In this document: positions 45,683 to 53,084 of the stretch, piece after piece
Layout of the letters: each line of letters starts with the position of its first letter
Position numbering within the stretch: the first letter of the stretch is position 1
NCBI RefSeq assembly: GCF_014652695.1
Contig: NZ_BMZH01000005.1
Span: forward strand, 124,001 to 188,000
Direction: 5' to 3'
DNA length: 64,000 nucleotides
From: Algimonas arctica
GTDB taxonomy: Bacteria > Pseudomonadota > Alphaproteobacteria > Caulobacterales > Maricaulaceae
The notes under the pieces: generated by a model
The model's database searches: none
What the model saw: the letters and a program-made list of their open reading frames with translations, nothing else
Told to the model about the DNA's origin: nothing
Program-made: the position numbers and the translations under genes

Positions 45683-46013
45683 ATCTGGTGGCTAAGGATT
45701 ATTCAACCGACAAAAAACGCTCTGCCTGAGAAAGACCTGACCGAATCATGGGCGCGCAGGTGCAATTGACAAACTTTGCGAGATTGTAGGCAAAGGCTGT
45801 GTGGCAGAGGCTCCATCGCGTTATCCAACCGGCTAAAACAACTGTGTCCATCAAACCACCGCTTGCCGGACAAATGTATGAGCTGAGGTCAGCTGCGCCC
45901 ATTAGTAGAAATAAACGAGCGTCCTATTGTGAGCGTATTAAGCCTCCGAGAAAACGTAGAAAGATCCCCTGAGCGGACGTTAGCAGCGGATTAAAACACC
46001 CAAAATAAGCCGC
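45683..46013. other. 331-bp intergenic region
   Basis: No gene supported. Contains dispersed repeat copy C near its right end; nothing else is recognised. Confidence 0.6.
45918..45969 (+). repeat. Dispersed repeat, copy C
   Basis: Begins AGCGTCCT and shares with copy B the run TTAAGCCTC(C/T)GAGAAAACG then AG and AGATCCC. It lies just downstream of the serine hydrolase gene. Confidence 0.7.
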
Positions 46014-47270
46014 TCAGTCTCGTGCTTTTTCAGTTCTTAGAATGACCTCTTGTGCAATGGCGTGAACCAAATTCCAAAGCTCACCAACACCGTCCATCTG
46101 GCGATTTACCGTAATAGCAATCGACATATCATGTTCGGGATACATAATCAGAAAAGCGATGCCTCCCATTGCGACGCCGCCATGATGTGAAATCATAACC
46201 TCACGGCCGTCGTCAAATATGTCAGTCGACAAATGGCTCCGCCAACCAAAAGCATAGCTCTGCTCGTTTACCTCGCCGGTCGCCAGTTTTTGTGGCGTAT
46301 AAAATAAGGATTCACGTGTAGCAGGGGCTACGTAATCCTGGGTTAAAATTGCCTGGGTCATCAATATTAAGTCTATTGGTGTGGAAAGAAAGCCGCCACC
46401 AGCCGTCTTGTTGGAGCTGTCCACTGGATACGCTTTTTTATATTGCCCGTCTTTTATGACATAGGGCACTGCGAAATCACCATCAGCCAAGCCTTCACGT
46501 AATGTGTTTTTCATACCCAAAGGCGTCGTAAGCTTCGTTTCTATTAAGCTATCAAAAGATTGACCGCTCGCGCCTTCCATTGCCGCAGATGCTAAGGTGA
46601 CGCCATATGAGCTATATGAAAAATCCGTTCCGGGCTCAAAAAGAAGCGCTGATTTTGAGAAACGACCAATAGCGCTTTCGACGCTGTCATGATGTTTTTG
46701 ATTGCTGTACTCATCAAAAGGAAAACAGAGGCAAGGCCCGTAATGGCGAATACCGGCCGTGTGAGTCATGAGCTGACGAGTGGTGATATCGAAGGCTTTT
46801 TGCGGGTAATAAGGCACCAAGTCTTTGATCGACGCATCTATGTCCAAGACCCCTTCATCGGAAAGCCTGGCTGCTGTTGTCGCGGTCACAGCCTTTGAAA
46901 CGCTACCAATCCTAAATTTAGTCTGAAGTGTGACTGGCACTTCATTCTTGATGTCCCGAAATCCTGCAGCGCGCGCCCAAATCAGCGCTCCATTTTTACC
47001 TAGAGCAACGGAAACTGCAGGAAAATCATTCGTCAAGATGGCTTCATCCAGGCTTCTATTGGCCGCAAGAATGATATCGGCATAACCTTCGGGTATGGCC
47101 GTTTGCTCTCCAATTAGCCGATCTTTATTGGTGAGCGTTTGCCAGCCGCTATTCCAAACAAATACCGGTTCAAATAACCTAAAGATAAAATAGGCCGGAA
47201 GTACGAATGCAGATAAAATGATTGCGAGGAGTTTTAGGCCTCGTCTGCTTCGGGTTTTGTGCTCAGTCAT
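46014..47270 (-). CDS. Membrane-anchored serine hydrolase, beta-lactamase/class C-like (LACTB-type)
   Basis: 418 residues. One N-terminal membrane helix (about 12-34) keeps the domain outside. Catalytic Ser123 and Lys126 are in IGSVSKAVTA. The second motif is YSS (Tyr219, FSYSSYGV) in place of YxN, and the third is HGG in ISHHGGVAMGG. This matches the LACTB and D-aminopeptidase branch rather than true antibiotic-hydrolysing enzymes. Last gene of a three-gene unit with an XRE regulator 2 bp upstream. GC is lower than in the backbone. Confidence 0.88.
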   Translation of the reverse strand: MTEHKTRSRRGLKLLAIILSAFVLPAYFIFRLFEPVFVWNSGWQTLTNKDRLIGEQTAIPEGYADIILAANRSLDEAILTNDFPAVSVALGKNGALIWARAAGFRDIKNEVPVTLQTKFRIGSVSKAVTATTAARLSDEGVLDIDASIKDLVPYYPQKAFDITTRQLMTHTAGIRHYGPCLCFPFDEYSNQKHHDSVESAIGRFSKSALLFEPGTDFSYSSYGVTLASAAMEGASGQSFDSLIETKLTTPLGMKNTLREGLADGDFAVPYVIKDGQYKKAYPVDSSNKTAGGGFLSTPIDLILMTQAILTQDYVAPATRESLFYTPQKLATGEVNEQSYAFGWRSHLSTDIFDDGREVMISHHGGVAMGGIAFLIMYPEHDMSIAITVNRQMDGVGELWNLVHAIAQEVILRTEKARD

Positions 47271-47272
47271 GA

Positions 47273-47524
47273 TTATTGTCCGTCAGAAGAGTATTTAGAT
47301 TTTGCGTCTTCAAGGTTTATCCAGAAGAAAAGATCGTCAACACCACAATCAAAAACACATGCCAGCTTCATAGCAAGTTCAAGAGAGGGAGCGTAACGGG
47401 AGGTTTCGAGAGCAACAATAGTTTGCCGTGTGACGCCAACATTCTTCGAAAGTTGGGCTTGGGTCATCTCACCCTTTAGAAACCGAAGTTTGCGCAAATG
47501 GTTGCCAATTTGGAGATCAGTCAT
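47273..47524 (-). CDS. XRE-family (YozG-like) transcriptional regulator
   Basis: 83 residues. Helix-turn-helix: LRKLRFLKGEMTQAQLSKNVGVTRQTIVALETSRY, in shortened form the stretch of about 9-43, followed by PSLELAMKLACVFDCGVDDLF. Small XRE proteins of this shape usually sit beside a membrane protein, as here. Starts at ATG 47524, 8 bp inside the membrane-protein gene, so the two are translationally coupled. It probably recognises the palindrome at 48163-48203. Confidence 0.9.
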   Translation of the reverse strand: MTDLQIGNHLRKLRFLKGEMTQAQLSKNVGVTRQTIVALETSRYAPSLELAMKLACVFDCGVDDLFFWINLEDAKSKYSSDGQ

Positions 47525-48143
47525 TCTCAAGCCTCATCGATAATGCGGCCTCAGTATCTTGGGCATACCCAATCAGCTGGATTGTGTACTTGAACGTAAT
47601 GGAGAGCAGAATGATCGCGACCAGAATATTTGCGAGCGTGAAGTAATTTAGCTCCACTAGAATGTGCATGGGTAAAAACCCCAGAAGAGATAACAGTAAA
47701 ATAAGCATACCAATAAGGGATAAATAACCAACTTTTGTCCCTCTTGCGGTTATTGAATCATCTCTCTCGTCTCTGACAGTTGAACCCTGACGAAACAAAA
47801 ATCCTGCGATTAGCAAGGCGGCAACCATAGTCCATGAGTCGATCGCCAGACTGTTTCCTTGACCAACGTGAAGGTCCAGTTCGGGATGAGCGAGTGTTGC
47901 AAGCAAATGCCCCAATAAGAGTGCTGTACCAACTGTCCGTAACCGTAAGACTTGTTCAGGACCGCTAGGTTCAAGACCTGTCTGCGTTTGAGCACGCGCC
48001 CATTTTTTGCGTGACCGCACGGCCCATACGATAAGCGCAAGCCCACCTATCCATCCAGTTGGAACATGTAGCCGCACGGATAAGATAGCCAGTGCCGTGC
48101 CAGCGACCGCTGCCACAGCAACGAAAATCAAGGATTTTAACAC
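47517..48143 (-). CDS. Hypothetical multi-pass membrane protein, partner of the XRE regulator
   Basis: 208 residues, GTG start with AAGAGGC upstream. Five or so hydrophobic segments: about 3-22, 28-45, 70-85, 100-118, 140-160 and 165-190. A loop carries RDERDDSITARGTKVGYLS, a pattern seen in small membrane proteins paired with YozG-like regulators. Function unknown. First gene of the operon. Confidence 0.75.
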   Translation of the reverse strand: MLKSLIFVAVAAVAGTALAILSVRLHVPTGWIGGLALIVWAVRSRKKWARAQTQTGLEPSGPEQVLRLRTVGTALLLGHLLATLAHPELDLHVGQGNSLAIDSWTMVAALLIAGFLFRQGSTVRDERDDSITARGTKVGYLSLIGMLILLLSLLGFLPMHILVELNYFTLANILVAIILLSITFKYTIQLIGYAQDTEAALSMRLEND

Positions 48144-48162
48144 GATAAGAGCCTCTTTTTAT

Positions 48163-48203
48163 ATGTCCGTTAAACCAGACATAATGTCTGGTTTAACGGA
48201 CAT
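48163..48203. promoter_or_regulatory. 41-bp palindrome: candidate operator of the XRE operon
   Basis: Arms at 48163-48182 and 48184-48203 are perfect 20-bp reverse complements with a single base between. Each arm itself has half-symmetry (ATGTC, 10 bases, GACAT), so the element contains ATGTC/GACAT boxes in a repeated layout. It ends 20 bases before the start codon of the membrane protein gene. The spacing suits a dimer or tetramer of the XRE protein; a transcribed hairpin is the alternative. Confidence 0.65.
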
Positions 48204-49059
48204 CAAGAGTAGGCATGAGCTCGTTACATGTAGAGCGGTTTCGCAGGGGTCATTTTTTGGATGCTCAAACTTGGCTAAGGTGAGTGTCTTAAAGTCGCCT
48301 GGTTTAAGTCATGGGGTTAAGTTCCGCTTGCGGGAATTACTAGAAATTAGCGAGCGGCCTTCTTTGGGCGTTTTAAGCCGCTCGTCTAAGGTCCGCTTCG
48401 CCCCCCTAAGCGAACGTCCACGCGTTAGGTTGATCGGCACCACCCCTTAATACGGCTGTTGATAAAACCCCGTCCACGCTCGCGGTTCTCGTCGTGTTCA
48501 ATCCGACTGCAATCCAAACAACCTCATCCCCGCTGTCCAAAACGCCTGCACTTTACCCTCACCCGCTTCGGACACGAGAGAGGCATTGCTCTTATGCTGG
48601 CGGGGGTTTGGTGGGCTGGACGGTGGGCGAGGTAATGCGGCGCGCGCGGTTCCATCCGACAAAGCGATTGATGATGGATTGGGGGCTGTTTGGCATAATG
48701 GCGAAAGCCTGAATGTCAGAGGGACACCTAATTTATCGGTAGAGAGGACCAGACCGAAAGTCCGCCATCCTGTCTCACCGTCCCGGACGTGATGAAGATC
48801 TGCCGGGTCACAAGGCTTTGTTTGGATGCGCCCCCAAGCGCGCGGGCTCTGCCTTCGTGTAAATCGGTTCTCTATTGCTCTACCCGTCACGGGGGAGCGC
48901 CCGCGGTCGTGTCATTTTTGACGCAAACGCAGACTTAGCCGCGACCCTGATGTCCGGTTGGCGTGGATGTCTGTCTTGACTTCATCCCCTGTCCTTGCGA
49001 CCCCTCCTCATACCCACGCGGACAAGCCAATTCCGGCTCGCTGTTATGAGGACGAAACG
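48204..49059. other. 856-bp region without a convincing gene
   Basis: Contains dispersed repeat copy D at 48353-48379. A minus-strand frame of 130 codons at 48498-48890 has no recognisable content. I checked by eye for tmRNA, RNase P and SRP RNA signatures and saw none. GC rises toward yaaA, so the accessory-to-backbone border is probably in here. Confidence 0.55.
48353..48379 (+). repeat. Dispersed repeat, copy D
   Basis: AGCGGCCTTCTTTGGGC followed by GTTTTAAGCC; 25 of 27 bases equal to copy B. It is followed by AAGCGAACGTCC-type sequence. Confidence 0.7.
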
Positions 49060-49845
49060 ATGTTGACCTTACTCTCCCCTGCTAAAAAATTGAATATGGA
49101 TGCGTATGACGGGCCCGTGCCTGTCACCCAGCCGCGCCTGCTGAGCGACACACAACTGCTGGCTAAAACGGCCAAGGAGCAATCGCTTGGCGACCTGAAA
49201 CGGCTCATGCATTTATCCGATAATTTGGCGCAATTAAACGTCGACCGGTTCGCGCGCTTTGACATGGACGGTCAGACGGACGGCATGAAACCGGCGGGTC
49301 TGGCTTTTGATGGCGATGTCTATTGGGGCCTCGAGGCGAAAAGCCTGTCTGCGGCTGATTTAAACTACGCCCAAACCCACCTCCGCATTTTGTCTGGACT
49401 TTACGGTCTGCTTCGCCCGATGGACGAAATTCAGCCCTATCGCTTGGAAATGGGCACGCGCATGGACAATGATCGCGGCAAAAATCTCTATCAATTCTGG
49501 GGCGAAAAAATCGGCGAACAGATCCGAGCCGATTTGAACGGCCATCATGATCAAACCGTGTTGAACCTGGCCTCCAATGAATATTTTAAAGCCGTCAATG
49601 CCAAGACACTCGACCGCCCCGTCATTGAGGTTAAGTTCCTCGAAGAAAAGGATGGGAAAGCCCGGCCTGTCCAATATTACACCAAATTTGGACGCGGTTT
49701 GTTTGCCCGCTGGGTGATACAAAACCAGATCAACACCGCCGCCGACCTCAGACACTTCAACGAGAATGGCTATACACTGTCAAAAGAGCGATCGTCCGAG
49801 ATGGAATTAGTTTTCGAACGCCTGCAACCCCCGAAAAAATCCTAA
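49060..49845 (+). CDS. yaaA: Peroxide stress protein YaaA (DUF328/UPF0246)
   Basis: 261 residues from ATG 49060, GAGGAC a few bases upstream; the frame open from 48958 lacks family similarity. The N-terminus MLTLLSPAKKLN is diagnostic, followed by PAGLAFDGDVYWGL, RILSGLYGLLRPMDEIQPYRLEMG (split by description), NLASNEYFKAV and TKFGRGLFARWVIQNQI. In E. coli it lowers free iron and limits DNA damage under peroxide stress. The YihY-like gene follows after 15 bp. Confidence 0.95.
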   Translation: MLTLLSPAKKLNMDAYDGPVPVTQPRLLSDTQLLAKTAKEQSLGDLKRLMHLSDNLAQLNVDRFARFDMDGQTDGMKPAGLAFDGDVYWGLEAKSLSAADLNYAQTHLRILSGLYGLLRPMDEIQPYRLEMGTRMDNDRGKNLYQFWGEKIGEQIRADLNGHHDQTVLNLASNEYFKAVNAKTLDRPVIEVKFLEEKDGKARPVQYYTKFGRGLFARWVIQNQINTAADLRHFNENGYTLSKERSSEMELVFERLQPPKKS

Positions 49846-49860
49846 GCGACCCGCGCTGAC

Positions 49861-50994
49861 ATGAAAATTGCTTCTCTTGATTTTGTCCAGCGCGACGTCA
49901 GAAGTCCGCTTCAATTTCGACCGCATGAGTATGCGCAAATTGTCGCGCGCATGTTTGTGCAGACCAGCCGCGATAATGTTCCCGTGGTCGCAGCGGGCGT
50001 GGCGTTTTTTGCGCTACTGTCGATCTTCCCTCTGATCTCGGCGTCACTGTCAATTTACGGTTATTTTGCGGACCTCTCCGACATTCAAGGCTTGGCGAAT
50101 TTCCTGCGTCCTCTGATGCCCGAAAGCGCGTGGGTCATTATTTCGGATCAGATCGCGTCCGTTGTCAGCGCCCCGTCAACGGAACTCTCATTGCGGATCG
50201 TGTTCTCTCTGCTGTTCGCGCTCTACACGGCTGGGGCCGGCATACGCGCCATTTTACGCGCCATGAACGTGGCCTATGGCGAAGAAGAAAAACGCTCCGT
50301 TTTACAATTTTATGCTGTCGCGTTTGGGATGACCTTGGGCATGTTTGCCTTTGTCTATCTGTCTTTGCTGATCATTATCGGCATACCCGCCGCGCTCGCC
50401 TTCCTCAATTTGGACCGCACAGCGTCCGTTTTCGCGGGTAATTTACCGTGGGTCGTTTTGATTACAGTTTTCATGCTGGGATCCGGTTTCGTCTATCGCT
50501 TCGGCCCGTCGCGTCGCTGGGCGCGCAAACGCTGGATCGTTCCGGGCGTATTGTTCACGACCGTGAGTTGGTTGATGATCAGCTGGGCCTTTTCATTTTT
50601 TGTCCGCAACTTCGGGCAATATGAAGCAACTTATGGCGGCATTTCCGCCGTTGTTGTGTTGCTGCTGTGGTTTTGGCTGACGGCCATGACGGTCATCATT
50701 GGTGCCGAACTCAACGCCGAAATGGAACGCCAGACCCTCGCCGACACGACGCGCGGACCGGAACGCCCGGTTGGAAAACGTCATGCGCGTATGTCGGATT
50801 TCCTCACGGGGGCGATGCGCCGGCTATTCCCTGAAAAATTCGTCCATGCCCCGAGTTTGAACGAACAAGATAAGCCCGTTAATCCCAGTGCGCCCGATTT
50901 GCATCTGCTAGATATTGATCTTCCCGACACTGATCCGGACGATATGGATCCCGCCGACATTGATTTGCCCAAGTCTGAAACAGACCCGTCATGA
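49861..50994 (+). CDS. YihY/BrkB-family inner-membrane protein
   Basis: 377 residues, six membrane segments between about 40 and 290. Typical features: DNVPVVAAGVAFFALLSIFPL near the start, RAILRAMNVAYGEEEKRSV, PSRRWARKRWIVPGVLFTT and the C-terminal GGISAVVVLLLWFWLTAMTVIIGAELNAEME (cited as a span). The C-terminal 60 residues are hydrophilic and end in an Asp/Pro repeat (DIDLPDTDPDDMDPADIDLP). Once called ribonuclease BN, now of unknown function. Confidence 0.93.
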   Translation: MKIASLDFVQRDVRSPLQFRPHEYAQIVARMFVQTSRDNVPVVAAGVAFFALLSIFPLISASLSIYGYFADLSDIQGLANFLRPLMPESAWVIISDQIASVVSAPSTELSLRIVFSLLFALYTAGAGIRAILRAMNVAYGEEEKRSVLQFYAVAFGMTLGMFAFVYLSLLIIIGIPAALAFLNLDRTASVFAGNLPWVVLITVFMLGSGFVYRFGPSRRWARKRWIVPGVLFTTVSWLMISWAFSFFVRNFGQYEATYGGISAVVVLLLWFWLTAMTVIIGAELNAEMERQTLADTTRGPERPVGKRHARMSDFLTGAMRRLFPEKFVHAPSLNEQDKPVNPSAPDLHLLDIDLPDTDPDDMDPADIDLPKSETDPS

Positions 50995-51008
50995 CGGTTT
51001 GCTGTGCG

Positions 51009-51692
51009 TTAAACGGCCGGCGTAATCAGCGCCGACCCGCCCGCGCGGTTGGAATTGACAGCCCGGTCTACCTCCCAAAAAATCAAATCATCTGCGCTCA
51101 AGGCCGAATCCAAAACCCGCTCAGCTGTCGAGTCCGGGTCAAGCCACGCCGCCCATTCTGTTTCCGGCAATCGCACCGGCATCCGGTGGTGCAGCCGTTT
51201 GATCGGCCCATCGCTGTCCATCGTCAGAATTGTGCAGGACAGCAGGCTGACGCCGTCCTCAACCCGCCATTGATCCCACAGGCCGGCAAAGGCGAACAGG
51301 CCGCTCTCTTGGGGACTCGCGTCCGGCTTAATGCACCACGGCACTTTCCCGCCCTGTTCGCCCGTCCATTCATACCAATGGCTCGCGGGGATCAGCGCGC
51401 GACGGCGGCGCCACGGCGTCCGGAACGATGGTTTGTCCGCGGCCGTTTCTGCGCGCGCATTAAACAGCGGGCGGCCCTGCGGCATGTCTTTCCGCCAATG
51501 CGGATGCAAGCCCCAGCGCATCGGCACCAATTTGCGGGCCTTTGTTCCATCGAGGGCAATTGTCGGAACAACGGTCATCGGCGTGATGTTGTAATTCGGT
51601 TCCCAAGTCCACAAACCAAGATCGCTAATCTCGGCCTCAAATCGCGCCGCGACCTGACCTTGGTTGGTATCAATGACATAGCGGCCACACAT
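51009..51692 (-). CDS. SRAP (SOS response-associated peptidase) protein, YedK/HMCES family
   Basis: 227 residues. Catalytic Cys2 directly after the initiator (MCGRY), which forms a DNA-protein crosslink to abasic sites once the Met is removed. Other family sites: NYNITPM (the Asn), WGLHPHW, NARAET, IPASHWYEW (active-site Glu) and KRLHHRMPV (active-site His). The protein protects abasic sites in single-stranded DNA. Only the ATG at 51692 places Cys second, which fixes the start. Confidence 0.95.
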   Translation of the reverse strand: MCGRYVIDTNQGQVAARFEAEISDLGLWTWEPNYNITPMTVVPTIALDGTKARKLVPMRWGLHPHWRKDMPQGRPLFNARAETAADKPSFRTPWRRRRALIPASHWYEWTGEQGGKVPWCIKPDASPQESGLFAFAGLWDQWRVEDGVSLLSCTILTMDSDGPIKRLHHRMPVRLPETEWAAWLDPDSTAERVLDSALSADDLIFWEVDRAVNSNRAGGSALITPAV

Positions 51693-51792
51693 AGTTTCAA
51701 AGCTAGCACAGAGCGAGGTCAGCGCAATCACCCCTGAGCCAACAAAGCGAACAGATTGCGTCGGGGTCGCCTGTTTTCGCGATGACACTGTC

Positions 51793-52164
51793 TTGTTGAT
51801 CCGCCGCGCCAACCCGCCGCGCGCGGGCGAATGGTCGCTGCCCGGCGGCCGGATCGAACCCGGCGAGAGCGAAGCTGACGCGGCTCTGCGTGAACTCACG
51901 GAAGAGACGGGCGTGACCGCCATGCTTGGCGAGAAAGTTGCGGTCATTGAGGCTGATTTCGAAGGCTTTTGTTACCGACTTCACGATTATGCCGCCGTCT
52001 GGACGAGCGGCGATCCCTGCGGGGCCGATGATGCGTTAGAGGCCCGGTTTATCCCCGTCGCCGATATTGGCGCGCTCGGCATGTGGTCAAAGACCAACAC
52101 CGTTATTCGCGACGCCTATTCTGCAATCGAGTCTCGCCCTGTTAAGAAAGGGGGGCTAGCGTAG
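51793..52164 (+). CDS. Nudix hydrolase
   Basis: The Nudix box is intact: GGRIEPGESEADAALRELTEETGV (24-residue span at about 18-41 of this frame), with the REL.EE core that binds Mg2+. It hydrolyses nucleoside diphosphate-X compounds; substrate unknown. 51793 is the first conventional start (a TTG), but the preceding codons read VGVACFRDDTV, the normal first strand of the fold, so translation should begin earlier. Between the in-frame stop at 51679 and 51793 there is no ATG, GTG, TTG or CTG. ATC at 51727 would give (M)TPEPTKRTDCVGVA. Divergent from the SRAP gene. Confidence 0.85.
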   Translation: MLIRRANPPRAGEWSLPGGRIEPGESEADAALRELTEETGVTAMLGEKVAVIEADFEGFCYRLHDYAAVWTSGDPCGADDALEARFIPVADIGALGMWSKTNTVIRDAYSAIESRPVKKGGLA

Positions 52165-52168
52165 GCCT

Positions 52169-52603
52169 ATGCGTCATTTGTTCGTCATCATCCTGCTCCT
52201 GCTGCCGCTCAGCGCGCTCGCGCAGGATACACAGAGCGAGGAGGACCGCCGCGCCGCACGTGAAGCGGCTGAATTGCGGATCGAGGCTGACATGGTTCGG
52301 ATGACGAGCCTCGTTGAAGCCTTGGCGAAAAACCTCGGTCAGATGCACTATTTGCGCACCTTATGCTTTGGTGAGGATGATCAGCAATGGCGTGAATATA
52401 TGTCCGACATGCTCGATATTGAAGCGCCCGGCGATACGTCAAAACAACGTGAGCTCACGCAGGCCTTTAACGCCGGATATTACCTCGAAAAAAAGAGACA
52501 TAGCGTATGTAGCCAATCGGTCAGCGCCGACGTTGCCGCCTTGGCTGAAAATGGTCGCTCCGTATCGCGCATGCTTGGCGATCCCTATCGGGAGATGAAT
52601 TAA
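52169..52603 (+). CDS. TIGR02301-type periplasmic protein
   Basis: 144 residues with a signal peptide ending SALAQ. The helical body has LVEALAKNLGQMHYLRTLCFGEDDQQWREYM (span) and RELTQAFNAGYYLEKKRHSVCSQSV, with two cysteines probably bonded. The family is restricted to alphaproteobacteria and of unknown function. Close behind the Nudix gene (4 bp) and coupled to the next gene through TAATG. Confidence 0.85.
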   Translation: MRHLFVIILLLLPLSALAQDTQSEEDRRAAREAAELRIEADMVRMTSLVEALAKNLGQMHYLRTLCFGEDDQQWREYMSDMLDIEAPGDTSKQRELTQAFNAGYYLEKKRHSVCSQSVSADVAALAENGRSVSRMLGDPYREMN

Positions 52604-53013
52604 TGATCGGTCGCGTTGTTGGCTCGCTCGTCCTCATGGTCGCGCTGGGTGCCTGTCAAAAAGCCATTAGTCACGCCGCCAATCGGCCGCTAGCGACCTT
52701 GGCTGGGACAGAATGGGGGCCCATCCAAGGCGGTGTCGATCAGTTTGTGGCCTTTAAGAGTGAGGGCGAAGTCGTCGGCTCTGGTGGCTGTAATAATTTC
52801 TTCGGCAGCTTCACCCAAAATGGCCGCCTCATCACCTTTGGTCCTCTGGCGAGCACCAAGAAAGCCTGCCCGCCGCCGATTATGGACGCCGAGCGCGACT
52901 TTTTGCAATTGCTTGAACAAGTCCGCGCCGTCGATGCGACGTTCAAAGAACTGACGCTCTACGGCGAAGACAACCAAGTTCTCACGACACTCCGTCGTCG
53001 CGATTGGGATTAA
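52603..53013 (+). CDS. META-domain lipoprotein (HslJ-like)
   Basis: 136 residues. Lipobox LGAC (Cys18). The META domain has LAGTEWGPIQGG, GSGGCNNFFGSFTQNGRLITFGPLASTKKACPPPIMDAERDFLQLL (span), then FKELTLYG. The conserved Cys pair is present. HslJ-type proteins relate to heat shock and novobiocin resistance in E. coli; role here unknown. Start and previous stop share a base (TAATG). Confidence 0.88.
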   Translation: MIGRVVGSLVLMVALGACQKAISHAANRPLATLAGTEWGPIQGGVDQFVAFKSEGEVVGSGGCNNFFGSFTQNGRLITFGPLASTKKACPPPIMDAERDFLQLLEQVRAVDATFKELTLYGEDNQVLTTLRRRDWD

Positions 53014-53038
53014 AAAAAGCCGCCCCAAGGGGCGGCTT
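53012..53038 (-). terminator. Rho-independent terminator of clpA
   Basis: Read on the minus strand: AAGCCGCCCC-TT-GGGGCGGCTT followed by a T-run (TTTTTTTA). It lies 47 bp after the clpA stop and touches the end of the META gene on the other strand, for which it has only a poor T-run. Confidence 0.88.
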
Positions 53039-53084
53039 AAATATTACACGGTGACTCTTTATTCGGTGACTCTAAGGTCGACGT

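Noticed and set aside
48498-48890. 130-codon minus-strand frame as a gene; tmRNA, RNase P or SRP RNA in the same interval
   Set aside because: Low-similarity, Pro/Ser-rich translation typical of antisense noise in GC-rich DNA; none of the diagnostic RNA motifs is present.
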